DNA of 64,000 nucleotides, from NCBI RefSeq assembly GCF_017814915.1, contig NZ_JAGIPZ010000013.1:1-64000 (forward strand). The letters are read 5' to 3'. Position numbers and translations under genes: made by a program. The notes beneath the pieces are model-generated. The model was not told the DNA's origin. It made no database searches and worked only from the letters and a program-made list of their open reading frames with translations. The DNA comes from Herbaspirillum sp. LeCh32-8 (lineage in GTDB: Bacteria > Pseudomonadota > Gammaproteobacteria > Burkholderiales > Burkholderiaceae_D). Position 1 is the first letter of the stretch, and each line of letters starts with the position of its first letter. Positions 35,174-46,546 of the stretch are shown here, one piece after another.

Positions 35174-36070
35174 TCAGTCCTTCAGCTTGTTGCCGGTCAG
35201 GCGTTCCAGCGCTTCGCGGTACTTGGCGCCGGTTTTCTCGATCACGTCGTCCGGCAGCGGCGGCGCCGGCGGGGTCTTTTCCCAGCCGTCCACGGTTTCC
35301 AGGTAGTCGCGCACGAACTGCTTGTCGAACGACGGCGGCGAGATGCCGACCTGGTAGCTGTCGGCCGGCCAGAAGCGCGACGAGTCTGCAGTCAGCACTT
35401 CGTCCATCAGGTGCAGCACGCCGTTGTCGTCCAGGCCGAACTCGAACTTGGTGTCGGCGATGATGATGCCGCGGGTGGCGGCGTAGTCGGCAGCCGCGGT
35501 GTACAGCGCGATCGCGGTGTCGCGGATCTTGTTGGCCAGCTCGGCGCCGATACGCTGCACGGTTTCCTCGAAGCTAATGTTCTCGTCGTGCTCGCCCAGG
35601 TCGGCCTTGGCGGCCGGCGTGAAGATCGGCTGCTCCAGCTTGGAGGCCTGCTGCAGGCCGGCGGGCAGCTTGATGCCGCAGATCGCACCGGTGGCCTGGT
35701 AGTCCTTCCAGCCCGAGCCGATGATGTAGCCGCGCACCACCGCTTCCACCAGGATCGGCTTCAAGCGCTTGGCCACCACGGCGCGTCCGCGCACCTGCTC
35801 CACTTCGGCCGGTGTCACCACCGACTCCGGATCCACGCCGGTCAGGTGGTTGGGCACGATGTGGCCCAGCTTCTCGAACCAGAAGTCGCTCATCTGGTTC
35901 AAGACCTTGCCCTTGCCGGGGATCGGCTCGTTCATGACGACGTCGAAGGCCGACAGGCGGTCGGTCGTCACGATCAGCAACTTGTCGTCGCCGACGGCGT
36001 AGTTTTCGCGGACCTTGCCGGTGCCCAGCAGCGGCAGGGAGGTGATCGAGGATTTGTACAGACTGCTCAT
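35174..36070 (-). CDS. purC: Phosphoribosylaminoimidazole-succinocarboxamide synthase
   Basis: 298 aa. Opens with GKVRENYAV and [11 protein letters not shown], followed by the [18 protein letters not shown] and [15 protein letters not shown] motifs of SAICAR synthase (long type). The start at 36070 is the conserved one; the same frame is open far upstream into fba only through GC bias. With purE and purK it covers consecutive purine steps, and its product is the substrate of PurB encoded at 24244. Confidence 0.96.
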   Translation of the reverse strand: MSSLYKSSITSLPLLGTGKVRENYAVGDDKLLIVTTDRLSAFDVVMNEPIPGKGKVLNQMSDFWFEKLGHIVPNHLTGVDPESVVTPAEVEQVRGRAVVAKRLKPILVEAVVRGYIIGSGWKDYQATGAICGIKLPAGLQQASKLEQPIFTPAAKADLGEHDENISFEETVQRIGAELANKIRDTAIALYTAAADYAATRGIIIADTKFEFGLDDNGVLHLMDEVLTADSSRFWPADSYQVGISPPSFDKQFVRDYLETVDGWEKTPPAPPLPDDVIEKTGAKYREALERLTGNKLKD

Positions 36071-36150
36071 GGTGGTCTTCCGTAAAGTCAAAAACCGGGA
36101 CCGCCTTAAACGGATCCCGGTTGGTTGGTACGTAGTGCTTGTGCTACGGC

Positions 36151-37215
36151 TTACTGGACGATTTGCGCCAGCTCGCCCTTCTTGTACTTCTCTGCGATCT
36201 TTTCCAGCGGCAGGGCCTTGATCTTGCCGGCCTGGCCTTCGCAACCGAACGACAGGAAGCGCGCCTTGCACACCAGCTTGGCGGCTTCGCGGGCAGGCTT
36301 CAGGTAATCGCGCGGGTCGAACTTGGACGGGTTCTCGAACAAGTAGCGGCGGATCGCGCCGGTCATCGCCAGGCGGATGTCGGTGTCGATGTTGATCTTG
36401 CGCACACCGTGCTTGATGCCTTCCTGGATCTCTTCGACCGGCACGCCGTAGGTTTCCTTCATGTCGCCGCCGAATTCGCGGATCTCGGCCAGCAGTTCCT
36501 GCGGCACGGAGGAGGAGCCGTGCATCACCAGGTGGGTGTTGGGGATGCGGGCGTGGATTTCCTTGATGCGGTCGATCGCCAGGATGTCGCCGGTGGGCTT
36601 GCGCGAGAATTTGTAGGCGCCGTGCGAGGTGCCGATGGCGATGGCCAGCGCGTCGCACTGGGTCTGCTTGACGAAGTCGGCCGCCTGGTTGACGTCGGTG
36701 AGCAGCTGCTCACGGGTCATGGTGCCTTCGGCGCCGTGGCCGTCTTCCTTGTCGCCCTTCATGGTTTCCAGCGAACCGAGCACGCCCAGTTCGGCTTCCA
36801 CGGTCACGCCGATGGCGTGCGAGAACTCCACCACCTTGCGCGAGACTTCGACGTTGTATTCGTAACTGGCCACCGACTTGCCGTCTTCTTCCAGCGAGCC
36901 GTCCATCATCACCGAGCTGAAGCCCGACTTGATCGCCGCCATGCACACCGCCGGCGACTGGCCGTGGTCCTGGTGCATCACGACCGGGATGTGCGGATAG
37001 GCTTCCACCGCGGCCGAGATCAGGTGGCGCAGGAAGGCTTCACCGGCGTACTTGCGGGCGCCGGCCGAGGCTTGCATGATCACCGGCGAACCGACTTCGT
37101 CGGCAGCCTGCATGATGGCGGTGACCTGCTCCAGGTTGTTGACGTTGAATGCCGGCAGGCCGTAACCGTTTTCGGCGGCGTGGTCCAGCAATTGACGCAT
37201 GGATACGAGAGGCAT
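36151..37215 (-). CDS. fba: Class II fructose-1,6-bisphosphate aldolase
   Basis: 354 aa, the CbbA/Calvin-type length. Zn-binding [11 protein letters not shown], the [10 protein letters not shown] segment, [15 protein letters not shown] and NIDTDIRLA are present. It cleaves FBP to DHAP and G3P. It is 26 bases downstream of pyk in the pgk-pyk-fba glycolytic run. Confidence 0.97.
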   Translation of the reverse strand: MPLVSMRQLLDHAAENGYGLPAFNVNNLEQVTAIMQAADEVGSPVIMQASAGARKYAGEAFLRHLISAAVEAYPHIPVVMHQDHGQSPAVCMAAIKSGFSSVMMDGSLEEDGKSVASYEYNVEVSRKVVEFSHAIGVTVEAELGVLGSLETMKGDKEDGHGAEGTMTREQLLTDVNQAADFVKQTQCDALAIAIGTSHGAYKFSRKPTGDILAIDRIKEIHARIPNTHLVMHGSSSVPQELLAEIREFGGDMKETYGVPVEEIQEGIKHGVRKINIDTDIRLAMTGAIRRYLFENPSKFDPRDYLKPAREAAKLVCKARFLSFGCEGQAGKIKALPLEKIAEKYKKGELAQIVQ

Positions 37216-37241
37216 GATGAAAACTCCAGAACGATAAAAAA

Positions 37242-38675
<1,434 letters not shown>

Positions 38676-38704
38676 GAGGACTTTCTATTTTCTTTTCGAC
38701 TTGA

Positions 38705-38788
38705 TGAAGAAGCCCGCCAGACTCCGGTTCAGGAACCGGGGCTTGGCGGATGGCTTCCCGCCCCTGGATGCGCGTCTCCGGCGCATCC
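38705..38788 (-). promoter_or_regulatory. Two hairpins in the pgk-pyk spacer
   Basis: CCGGTTC-AG-GAACCGG (38724-38739) and GATGCGC/GCGCATC (about 38767-38788). Neither carries a U-run on the minus strand, so differential mRNA stability or partial attenuation within the operon is more likely than full termination. Confidence 0.4.
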
Positions 38789-38804
38789 TGTAATTCGGTA
38801 CTGC

Positions 38805-39995
38805 TTACTGCGCGCGTTGCAGCAGGATGTCGACGGCCGGCAGGGTCTTGCCTTCCAGGAACTCCAGGAAGGCGCCGCCGCCGGTCGAGATATAGCCGAC
38901 CTTGTCGGCGATGTTGTACTTGGCGATCGCGGCCAGGGTGTCGCCGCCGCCGGCAATCGAGAAGCCCTTGGAGGCGGCGATGGCGCGCGCCAGGGTTTCG
39001 GTGCCGCGGCCGAACTGGTCGAACTCGAACACGCCCACCGGGCCGTTCCAGACGATGGTGCCGGCGCGGTCGAGCTGCTCGGCCAGCTGGGAGGAGGTCT
39101 CAGGGCCGATGTCGAAGATCATGTCGTCGTCAGCCACGTCCTGCGCGCGCTTGACGGTCGCGGCCGCGGTCGGCGAGAACTCCTTGCCCACCACCACGTC
39201 CGTCGGGATCGGCACCGAAGCGCCGCGCTTGGCCATCATGTCGATGATGGCCTTGGCATCTTCCACCAGGTCCGGCTCGGCCAGCGACTTGCCGATCTTC
39301 AGGCCGGCCGCCAGCATGAAGGTGTTGGCGATACCGCCGCCGACGATCAGGTTGTCCACCTTTTCGGCCAGCGTCTTCAGGATGGTCAGCTTGGTCGAGA
39401 CCTTGGAGCCGGCCACGATGGCCACCAGCGGACGCGCCGGCTGGTTCAGGGCCTGGCCCAGTGCGTCCAGTTCAGCAGCCAGCAGCGGACCGGCACAGGC
39501 CACCGGCGCGAACTTGGCCACGCCGTGGGTGGTAGCTTCGGCGCGGTGCGCGGTGCCGAAGGCGTCGTTCACGTAGACGTCGCACAGTTTGGCGATCTTT
39601 TGCGCCAGCTCGTCGCTATTCTTCTTTTCGCCCTTGTTCAGGCGGCAATTTTCCAGCAGCACCACCTGGCCCGGCGCGACATCCACGCCGTCGACCCAGT
39701 TGGACACCAGCTTGACCTCGAAACCGAGCAGCTCGGAGAGGCGCTTGGCGACCGGCGCCAGCGAGTCTTCCGGCTTGAATTCTCCTTCCACCGGGCGACC
39801 CAGGTGGGAGGTGACCATCACCGCAGCGCCTGCCTGCTGGGCATCGCGAATCGCCGGCACCGAGGCGCGGATGCGCGTATCTTCGGTGATGTTGCCGGCA
39901 TCATCCTGCGGCACGTTCAGATCAGCACGGATGAATACGCGTTTTCCTTGCAATTGCTTGGCAGAAATCAGGTCGCTCAGTCGATTGAATTTCAT
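38805..39995 (-). CDS. pgk: Phosphoglycerate kinase
   Basis: 396 aa. Opens with [13 protein letters not shown], with HLGRPVEG, the [15 protein letters not shown] hinge and GGGDTLAAI near the C-terminus. It transfers phosphate from 1,3-BPG to ADP. It is the first visible gene of the long minus-strand glycolysis-purine run pgk-pyk-fba-purC-purE-purK-tsaC. No gap gene precedes it here. Confidence 0.98.
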   Translation of the reverse strand: MKFNRLSDLISAKQLQGKRVFIRADLNVPQDDAGNITEDTRIRASVPAIRDAQQAGAAVMVTSHLGRPVEGEFKPEDSLAPVAKRLSELLGFEVKLVSNWVDGVDVAPGQVVLLENCRLNKGEKKNSDELAQKIAKLCDVYVNDAFGTAHRAEATTHGVAKFAPVACAGPLLAAELDALGQALNQPARPLVAIVAGSKVSTKLTILKTLAEKVDNLIVGGGIANTFMLAAGLKIGKSLAEPDLVEDAKAIIDMMAKRGASVPIPTDVVVGKEFSPTAAATVKRAQDVADDDMIFDIGPETSSQLAEQLDRAGTIVWNGPVGVFEFDQFGRGTETLARAIAASKGFSIAGGGDTLAAIAKYNIADKVGYISTGGGAFLEFLEGKTLPAVDILLQRAQ

Positions 39996-40167
39996 GGGTC
40001 CGAATTCGAAAATGGGGGCGAAAAACGTCGTATTTTACTCCAGCCTGACCTCTCCCTGACGGGTTTTTGGGGGGCTGCGGGGCAAAGGTCGGTACGACGG
40101 ACGTGGTAGCCGGGGCCGGTTCAGCCTTGTTTTTATTAATAAAAAGACAAGGCGTCGGATCGCTGCG

Positions 40168-40491
40168 TCAAAGCATCAATCTCAGCACTGTAAAGAGTGC
40201 CATTCCCGCCACAATAGTTCCCAAAAGATGACGCGTCGCAGCAAAGAAAATAGCGCCGCCAATGCCGGCAAGCAGCTTGGGATTGGCCAGGCTGACGTCG
40301 ATCATGCCCTCAACCGCCACCAGGTCGGGGATGACAATGGCCGCCATCGCCGCCGCCGGCGCGTAGCCAAGGGCGTGTTTCAAGCGCGGCGGCAGCTTGA
40401 CCGCATGGCCGAAGAGAAAGAACCCACTGCGGGTGATCAGGGTCGACAAGGTCATCAGGGCGATCGCCGCCCACACATACCATTCGCTCAT
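40168..40491 (-). CDS. azlD: AzlD-family branched-chain amino acid exporter subunit
   Basis: 107 aa with about four membrane helices; TLITRSGFFLFG and YAPAAAMAAIVIPDL fit AzlD (PF05437). The start overlaps the azlC stop by four bases. AzlCD pairs export branched-chain amino acids and analogues; location divergent from ilvE supports that substrate class. Confidence 0.9.
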   Translation of the reverse strand: MSEWYVWAAIALMTLSTLITRSGFFLFGHAVKLPPRLKHALGYAPAAAMAAIVIPDLVAVEGMIDVSLANPKLLAGIGGAIFFAATRHLLGTIVAGMALFTVLRLML

Positions 40492-41267
40492 GCCGTCGCC
40501 CCTTCATCCTTGTCGGCGGCCGGCAGGAATCGGTCCACCAGCAGCGCCGCGGCCATGCCCAGCACCATGGCCGCCAGCAAACCCAATCGATAAGGGAAAT
40601 GCAGCGCCAACACCGACACCGTGCCTGAAACGATGACGCCGGCCAGCGCGGCAATATTGTTGGTCATGGGAATCATGATGGCGATCAGCGCCAGGGTGCC
40701 GGCGAAGCCGATGTTCCAACTCTCGGGAATCTGGCTCGCCAGCAGGATGCCGACGGTGGCGCCGAGCTGCCAGCTGAGCCAGCCCGGATAGCAGATGGCG
40801 GCGAAGTAGCCGATCTTGCCTGCCGGTTGGCCGAAGGTATGCGGCGGAAAGCGGCGCGGGAAGAACGCCATCGAGATATCGCCGTTGAAGAAACCGTACC
40901 ACGCGCGGCGATACCAGGGCAGATGCTCAAAATGAGGCGCCACAGCTGCGGAAAAGATGACGAAGCGCAGGTTGACGATCATCGCCGTGAAGAACACCAC
41001 CAGCAGCGGCGCCCCCACCGCCAGCAGCGGCAGCGCCGCGAACTGGGCCGAGCCGGCGTAGACCAGCAGGCTCATGCCCAGCGACTGCATGATGCTCATG
41101 CCGGACTTGACCATGGCCATGCCCGACACGACGCCCCAGGCAAACACCGCCGGGATGGTCGATGCGCTGTCCCGCCAGCCTTCCTGAAAGGCATCCTTCT
41201 CGATACGGCGCGCCTCGGACGCGCTACGGTCGTCCCGTGGCCCGGCGTCGCCTGTCTCCGTCTGCAT
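40488..41267 (-). CDS. azlC: AzlC-family branched-chain amino acid exporter subunit
   Basis: 259 aa. Membrane protein with the AzlC motifs AVFAWGVVSGMAMVKSG, MSLLVYAGSAQFAAL and NLRFVIFSAAVAPHF. The start at 41267 (MQTETGDAG) gives the conserved length; the frame continues upstream through non-coding sequence. It is coupled to azlD. Confidence 0.9.
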   Translation of the reverse strand: MQTETGDAGPRDDRSASEARRIEKDAFQEGWRDSASTIPAVFAWGVVSGMAMVKSGMSIMQSLGMSLLVYAGSAQFAALPLLAVGAPLLVVFFTAMIVNLRFVIFSAAVAPHFEHLPWYRRAWYGFFNGDISMAFFPRRFPPHTFGQPAGKIGYFAAICYPGWLSWQLGATVGILLASQIPESWNIGFAGTLALIAIMIPMTNNIAALAGVIVSGTVSVLALHFPYRLGLLAAMVLGMAAALLVDRFLPAADKDEGATA

Positions 41268-41419
41268 TGTTGTGTCGCTTTGCGCTTGGTTGGATCGGGT
41301 ATGCGCGGCTTTTTCGCAAGGAATGCGCGCTTGCCTGTCGGCATTGTTACCCAGGCCGAACATTCTACAGATGAAAGTTTTTGCTCGCTTGAATCCGCTA
41401 AAATGGAGCTCTTTCGTAC

Positions 41420-41445
41420 CGATAACGCTCTGGTGACCGTTATCG
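41420..41445. promoter_or_regulatory. Perfect dyad in the ilvE leader
   Basis: CGATAACG (41420-41427) and CGTTATCG (41438-41445) form an exact 8-base inverted repeat with a 10-base spacer. It lies 23 bases before the ilvE start, between a TAAAAT -10-like element (41399) and the GGGGAG RBS. It could be an operator or an mRNA hairpin. It also sits in the azlC/ilvE divergent region. Confidence 0.6.
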
Positions 41446-41467
41446 ATTCATTCCGGGGAGATCCATC

Positions 41468-42388
41468 ATGTCCATGGCAGACCGCGACGGCAAAATCTGG
41501 AAGGACGGCGAGCTGATCGACTGGCGCGACGCCACCGTCCACGTGCTCACCCATACCCTGCATTACGGCATGGGCGTGTTCGAAGGCGTGCGCGCCTACA
41601 AGACGCCCGAGGGCACGGCGATCTTCCGCCTGAAGGAGCACACCCAGCGCCTGTTCAACTCGGCCAAGATCTTCCAGATGGACATGCCGTTCGACCAGCA
41701 GACCATCTACGAGGCGCAGCGCCAGGTAGTGCGTGAGAACAAGCTGGAGTCATGCTACCTCCGTCCGCTGGTGTGGATCGGCTCGGAGAAACTGGGCGTG
41801 TCCGCCAAGGGCAACAAGATCCACGTGGCGATCGCCGCCTGGCCGTGGGGCGCCTATCTCGGGGAAGACGGCATCAACAAGGGCATCAGCGTGAAGACGT
41901 CGTCGTTCTCGCGCCACCACGTCAACGTCTCGCTGGTGCGCGCCAAGGCCTGCGGCTACTACATCAACTCCATCCTGGCCAACCAGGAAGCGCTGGCCGA
42001 CGGCTACGACGAAGCCCTGCTGCTGGACACCGACGGCTACGTCTCGGAAGGCTCGGGCGAGAACGTCTTCATCGTCAAGAACGGCAAGGTGTACACCCCT
42101 GACCTGGCCTCCTGCCTGGACGGCATCACCCGCGACGCCGTGCTGACCATGGCGCGCGACCTGGGCATCGAAGTCGTCGAAAAGCGCATTACCCGCGACG
42201 AGATGTATTGCGCCGATGAAGCCTTCTTCACCGGCACCGCCGCCGAGATCACGCCGATCCGCGAGCTCGACCGCCGCACCATCGGCAACGGCGCGCGCGG
42301 CCCGATCACCGAGAAGCTGCAGACGCTGTTCTTCGATATCGTCTCCGGCCGCGCACCGCAGTACAAGCACTGGCTCACGCTGGTGTAA
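41468..42388 (+). CDS. ilvE: Branched-chain amino acid aminotransferase
   Basis: 306 aa. Class IV PLP transaminase: HYGMGVFEGVRAY, the Lys region AKACGYYINSILANQEA, and GYVSEGSGENVFIV followed by FFTGTAAEITPI. It transfers amino groups to and from Leu, Ile and Val. GGGGAG precedes the ATG. Divergent azlCD suggests coordinated synthesis and export. Confidence 0.96.
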   Translation: MSMADRDGKIWKDGELIDWRDATVHVLTHTLHYGMGVFEGVRAYKTPEGTAIFRLKEHTQRLFNSAKIFQMDMPFDQQTIYEAQRQVVRENKLESCYLRPLVWIGSEKLGVSAKGNKIHVAIAAWPWGAYLGEDGINKGISVKTSSFSRHHVNVSLVRAKACGYYINSILANQEALADGYDEALLLDTDGYVSEGSGENVFIVKNGKVYTPDLASCLDGITRDAVLTMARDLGIEVVEKRITRDEMYCADEAFFTGTAAEITPIRELDRRTIGNGARGPITEKLQTLFFDIVSGRAPQYKHWLTLV

Positions 42389-42458
42389 GCAGGACCGAAC
42401 CTCTTCATTACCGCAACATCGTTTCAACGCTCAACCAGCACCACCTACGGAGAACAAC

Positions 42459-42659
42459 ATGAGCCAGGCTCAAGCATCCCAGGCAGTCGTCCAACTCGAA
42501 GGCAAAGACCTGCCGGCCCACTGCCCCAACCCCAACATGACCAGCTGGAGCTCGCACCCGCGCGTGTTCCTGGAGCTGGACGACCACGGCGCCGCCAAGT
42601 GCCCGTACTGCGGCACCCAGTACCAGCTCAAGCCGGGCACCGTGGTCAAGGGCCACTAA
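42459..42659 (+). CDS. Small zinc-ribbon protein (zf-CHCC type)
   Basis: 66 aa. The Cys/His set AHCPNP, SHPRVFLELDD and AKCPYCGTQY matches the CHCC zinc finger related to the NDUFS6 subunit of complex I. Free-standing bacterial versions occur beside ilvE in many Burkholderiales; a function has not been established to my knowledge. CGGAG precedes the start, 70 bases after ilvE, and a terminator follows. Confidence 0.85.
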   Translation: MSQAQASQAVVQLEGKDLPAHCPNPNMTSWSSHPRVFLELDDHGAAKCPYCGTQYQLKPGTVVKGH

Positions 42660-42666
42660 GCACACC

Positions 42667-42690
42667 AAGAGGGCCGATGGCCCTCTTTTC
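42667..42690 (+). terminator. Terminator after the zinc-ribbon gene
   Basis: AAGAGGGCC-GAT-GGCCCTCTT followed by TT. Compact but strong stem. Confidence 0.8.
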
Positions 42691-42709
42691 ATCTGATCCG
42701 GAGCTTCCC

Positions 42710-43147
42710 ATGCCTCGCGCCAAACTGATCCATGGTTCCCCCGACGAAATCGAATCGGCCTATTACGACGCCCTCGCCCGCGCCGACCTGGAAGCATTGA
42801 TGGATCTGTGGGCGGAGGACGAGGAAATCGTCTGCATCCATCCCGGCGCGCAACGCCTGGTGGGCCATGCCGAGATCCGTTCGGTGTGGGAAGACATCCT
42901 CAGCAACGGCGGCCTGCATATCCAGCCGCGCCAGTTGCACGCCACGCAGAACATGATGACGGCGGTGCACAGCGTGGTCGAAGAAATCGACCACGGCGGC
43001 CAGCAGCAGCAGCCGGACGTGCACGTCATCGCCACCAACGTCTATCTGAAAACCGCGCTGGGCTGGCGCATGGTGATGCACCATGCCTCGGTGGCGCCTG
43101 GCGCAGCGCCGGCCGAACCGATCTCCAGCGGCGCCATGCTGCACTGA
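42710..43147 (+). CDS. NTF2/SnoaL-like domain protein
   Basis: 145 aa. An alpha+beta cone fold is suggested by IESAYYDALARADLEALMDLW, EEIVCIHPGAQRLVGHAEIRSVWEDIL and the final strand GWRMVMHHASVAPG. Such YybH/SnoaL-like proteins are ketosteroid-isomerase relatives of uncertain function. It is 48 bases upstream of the YheT-like hydrolase gene on the same strand. Confidence 0.82.
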   Translation: MPRAKLIHGSPDEIESAYYDALARADLEALMDLWAEDEEIVCIHPGAQRLVGHAEIRSVWEDILSNGGLHIQPRQLHATQNMMTAVHSVVEEIDHGGQQQQPDVHVIATNVYLKTALGWRMVMHHASVAPGAAPAEPISSGAMLH

Positions 43148-43195
43148 AGACAGAAGCGCCGCACCATACCCGCAAGCACAAGCAAGGCTAGCAAG

Positions 43196-44188
43196 ATGCT
43201 TTACATCCCACCCCGCTGGCTTCCCGGCGGACATCTGCAGACCATCTACCCGTCCACCTTCATCGCCAAGCCGCCCGTCACCTACCGGCGCGAGCGCTGG
43301 GAAGCGCCGGATGGCGACTTCATCGACATCGACTTCGTCGACGGCAAACCCGGCCGGCCGCTGGTGGTGCTGTTCCACGGGCTGGAAGGCTCGTCCGACA
43401 GCCACTACTGCCGCGCGCTGATGGCCGAAGTGCAGCGCCGCGGCTGGCACGGCGCGGTGCCGCACTTTCGCGGCTGCTCGGGTGAGATCAATCTGGCGCC
43501 GCGCTTCTACCATTCGGGCGATGCACAAGAAGTTGATTGGATCCTGCGCCGCTTGAAACAACGCCAACAAGACCTGGCCGCCACCCACCTGTACGCCACC
43601 GGCGTCTCGCTGGGCGCCAACGCGCTGCTGCGCTGGCTGGGCGAGTCGCAGCACCAGGCGGAGATCGTTGACGCCGCCTGCGCGGTCTCGGCGCCGCTCG
43701 ACCTGGCCGGCGGCGGCGCTGCGCTGGCGCGCGGCTTCAACCGCCTCTACACCTGGGTGTTCCTACGTACCATGCGTCCCAAATGCCTGCTGAAGCTGGA
43801 TCAGTTTCCCGGCCTGTTCGATCGCGAGGCGCTGCTCGGCGCGCGCGACCTGTACGCCTTCGACAACATCGTCACCGCACCGCTGCACGGTTACCGCGAC
43901 ACCGACGACTACTGGGATCGCGCCAGCGCCAGGCACATCCTGCACGACATCACGGTGCCCACGCTGGTGCTGAACGCGCAGAACGATCCCTTCCTGCCGG
44001 CGCGTCACCTGCCGCGCACCGCGGCGCCCGAGGTGGTGCTGGAATATCCCGAACAGGGCGGCCACGTCGGCTTCGCCGCCGGCGGTCCGCCGGGCAGCCT
44101 GGCATGGCTGCCAGCGCGCCTGCTGCACTTCCTGGAAGGGAAATCCGACACCGCCTTCGCCGCGCAGAAAGAACTCGCCCATGGATGA
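43196..44188 (+). CDS. YheT-like alpha/beta hydrolase
   Basis: 330 aa. It has the YheT N-terminus WLPGGHLQTIYPS, the oxyanion strand VVLFHGLEGSSDSHY and the nucleophile elbow ATGVSLGANALLRW. The acid and histidine are near NAQNDPFLPARHLP and QGGHVGFAAG. Family members are probable esterases with unknown physiological substrates. Its last eight bases overlap the next gene. Confidence 0.9.
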   Translation: MLYIPPRWLPGGHLQTIYPSTFIAKPPVTYRRERWEAPDGDFIDIDFVDGKPGRPLVVLFHGLEGSSDSHYCRALMAEVQRRGWHGAVPHFRGCSGEINLAPRFYHSGDAQEVDWILRRLKQRQQDLAATHLYATGVSLGANALLRWLGESQHQAEIVDAACAVSAPLDLAGGGAALARGFNRLYTWVFLRTMRPKCLLKLDQFPGLFDREALLGARDLYAFDNIVTAPLHGYRDTDDYWDRASARHILHDITVPTLVLNAQNDPFLPARHLPRTAAPEVVLEYPEQGGHVGFAAGGPPGSLAWLPARLLHFLEGKSDTAFAAQKELAHG

Positions 44189-44789
44189 AATCGTCCGCCA
44201 GGCCATGACCAAGTGGCCCAATGTGCCGCATTGCTTCGGCTGGCTGCGGCTGGATGCACGCGGCGGCTGGCGCATGCGCGACGAACGCGCGCAGCACCTG
44301 AATTTGCCGGGCGAGCGCATCAGTCACCCTGCCCTGCTGGCTTTCATCGAACGCAATTATGCCGGTGACGAACAGGGCCGCTGGCACTTCCAGAACGGCC
44401 CGCAGCGCGTCTATGTCGACCTGGAGCTGACGCCCTACATCGTGCGCACGCAACCCGGCCCCGCCGGCGCGCCGCAGCTGGTATTCCACACCGGGGAGAC
44501 GGTCGGGCAGATCGATGCCGCCTGGCTCGATGAACACGGCCGGCTCTACATCAGGGACGGGGAAAAATCAGGCGGCGTGGACGACCGCGACATGGCGCAG
44601 CTGCTGCCGCATCTGCAGGTGGATGACGACAGCGACGAGAACGAAGAGGCATTGTTGCGCTGGCTGGAAGGCGACGATAGCGTAACCGCCCGCCTCGTTC
44701 TGGGCACGTACATTATCGACCTGCAGCGCATCCGCTCGGATCATCTGGCGCAGCAATTCAATTTCACCGCCACGCCGCGCCAGGCGTAA
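44181..44789 (+). CDS. Conserved unknown protein coupled to the YheT-like hydrolase
   Basis: 202 aa, function not recognised. The N-terminal part opens KWPNVPHCFGWLRLDARGGW, with RMRDERAQHLNLPGERISHP and GRWHFQNGPQRVYVDLELTPYIVRT. The C-terminal part is acidic (DDDSDENEEALLRWLEGDD). It looks soluble, with no signal peptide or membrane helix. It overlaps the YheT-like gene by eight bases, so it is translationally coupled. I recall similar Burkholderiales proteins annotated only by a DUF number. Confidence 0.8.
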   Translation: MDEIVRQAMTKWPNVPHCFGWLRLDARGGWRMRDERAQHLNLPGERISHPALLAFIERNYAGDEQGRWHFQNGPQRVYVDLELTPYIVRTQPGPAGAPQLVFHTGETVGQIDAAWLDEHGRLYIRDGEKSGGVDDRDMAQLLPHLQVDDDSDENEEALLRWLEGDDSVTARLVLGTYIIDLQRIRSDHLAQQFNFTATPRQA

Positions 44790-44831
44790 CGCCAAACATA
44801 TCGCCAGGAGTCGGCAACAGGATCGCGACGC

Positions 44832-46388
44832 TCAGCCGCGATCCTTCATTTCCTTGGACTCGTCTTTCCAACGTTCTTTCCACTCGCGCTCGCGAGCGTC
44901 GATCTGCGACTGGTCATAGAAGGTCGCATCGGGTGCGCGGCGCGCGATGCCGAGCTGCTCGATCGCCGACAGCAGGCTGCCGTTCAACGCATACGATTCG
45001 GCCAGCGCCAGATGCTGCAAGGCCTGCTTGCCCTGCGCCGCGTAGGCCTTGGCCAGCAGGCCCTGGATCCGGGCGTCGCTGCGGTATAACTGCGCCTGGT
45101 CGCGCAGGTAAGCCACGGCCTCGTCGTAACGCTTGCTGGCGGTCAGCGCCTCGGCGTACTGGCGCGCGGCCACGCGTGAAATGGGGAACTGCTGGCGCAT
45201 TGCCTCGGCCAGCTGCAGTGCCTGCGGCGCCTGCTTGCGGGCGATCTTGATGTCGATCTCCAGACTGGTGATCATGATGCCGGTCTTCAGCGGCATCGCT
45301 GCCTCCTGCGCCTCCTTGAGCATGGCGTCGGACTGTTCCAGCTTGTTTTGGCGATAGTAGACGTAGGCCAGGCCGTACTTGGCGGCCGCGGTCTGCAGCT
45401 TGGTGTTCTGCTTGGCCTGGTTCTGGAATTTCTCGGCCGATTCGCGCAAGCCCTGCACCGAATCGTTCTGCAATGCCTGGGTGCGCGCGCGCACCAGCTG
45501 GAACTCGGGATTGTCCACCCGCTGCTTGTAGCGCTGGTCGCGGATACGCGCCTCGATGTCGGCGATACGCTCGGTAGTCAGCGGGTGGGTCATCAGGTAC
45601 GGCGGCACCACGTCGCTGTAGTTGCGCGAGGCGGCTTGCAGGCGACCGAAGAAGGTGACCATGCCGGATGGATCGTAGCCGCCGTCGCGCATGATCTGCA
45701 GGCCGATGCGGTCGGCCTCGCGCTCGGCGTCGCGGCTGAAGTTGAGCTGGCGCTGCACGGCCAGTCCGGTGCCGCCCATCATGGTGGCCATGGCGGCGTC
45801 ACCGCCGGCCTTGGAGACGCCGGCCAGCGCGCCCAGCACGATGGCGGCCAGCTGGATCATCGAGTTTTGCTTTTGCTGGCCCAGCATGCGCGCGATGTGG
45901 CGCTGGGCCACGTGACCGATTTCGTGCGAGAGCACGCCGGCCAGTTCGGACTCCGACTGCGCCGCCACGACCAGGCCGCTGTTGACGCCGATGAAGCCGC
46001 CCGGCAGCGCGAAGGCGTTGAGCATCGGGTCGCGCACCATGAAGAACTGGAAGTCGAAGCCGGCTTCGCCGCGCACCTCGGGGTGGATCTGCACCAGATT
46101 CAGGCCGAAATTGTTGAGGTATTCCGAGACCGGGCCATCGTCGACGTAGTCGCGGTCGCCGCGAATGTCGCGCATGATCTGCTCACCCAGCTTGCGCTCG
46201 GTCAGCGGCGACAAGCCCTCGCGTTCGGTGTCGCCCAGCGTCGGCAGGTTCTGCGCCACGCCGGCCACCGGCGCAATCGCCAGCGGCACCGTGGGCAGCA
46301 GGAGCAGCGCGGCGGTCAGCGCGCGCGCCAGGACCCGGCGCACAGGGCGAAGTGAACGACGATCAGGCGAGGTGGCGTATCGTTGCAT
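44832..46388 (-). CDS. bepA: M48 metalloprotease with TPR repeats (BepA/YfgC-like)
   Basis: 518 aa. The signal peptide or anchor is at about 19-46. The M48 domain has zinc motif HEIGH at 155-159 and the distal EREADRIG glutamate. The C-terminal third is helical TPR-like ([35 protein letters not shown]). BepA degrades stalled outer-membrane proteins and assists LptD maturation, which fits the surA-lptD operon elsewhere in this window. It ends with a charged tail. Confidence 0.9.
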   Translation of the reverse strand: MQRYATSPDRRSLRPVRRVLARALTAALLLLPTVPLAIAPVAGVAQNLPTLGDTEREGLSPLTERKLGEQIMRDIRGDRDYVDDGPVSEYLNNFGLNLVQIHPEVRGEAGFDFQFFMVRDPMLNAFALPGGFIGVNSGLVVAAQSESELAGVLSHEIGHVAQRHIARMLGQQKQNSMIQLAAIVLGALAGVSKAGGDAAMATMMGGTGLAVQRQLNFSRDAEREADRIGLQIMRDGGYDPSGMVTFFGRLQAASRNYSDVVPPYLMTHPLTTERIADIEARIRDQRYKQRVDNPEFQLVRARTQALQNDSVQGLRESAEKFQNQAKQNTKLQTAAAKYGLAYVYYRQNKLEQSDAMLKEAQEAAMPLKTGIMITSLEIDIKIARKQAPQALQLAEAMRQQFPISRVAARQYAEALTASKRYDEAVAYLRDQAQLYRSDARIQGLLAKAYAAQGKQALQHLALAESYALNGSLLSAIEQLGIARRAPDATFYDQSQIDAREREWKERWKDESKEMKDRG

Positions 46389-46546
46389 GGGCGAAAACGG
46401 TAAAGGATGACCTGCCGGCCGCAGGCGTCCGGACGCACAATCGGTCCGGCCACGGCTGCGGCTCGCCTGCTATGATACCCGCTCCCTCATGGGCGTTCCA
46501 TGGCGGACATGCCATTTTGATCTCCACCACTTCTGCGATTCACACC

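Noticed and set aside
35174-36658. A longer 494-codon purC fused to upstream sequence
   Set aside because: The extra 196 codons lie within fba in another frame; the SAICAR synthase N-terminus begins at 36070.
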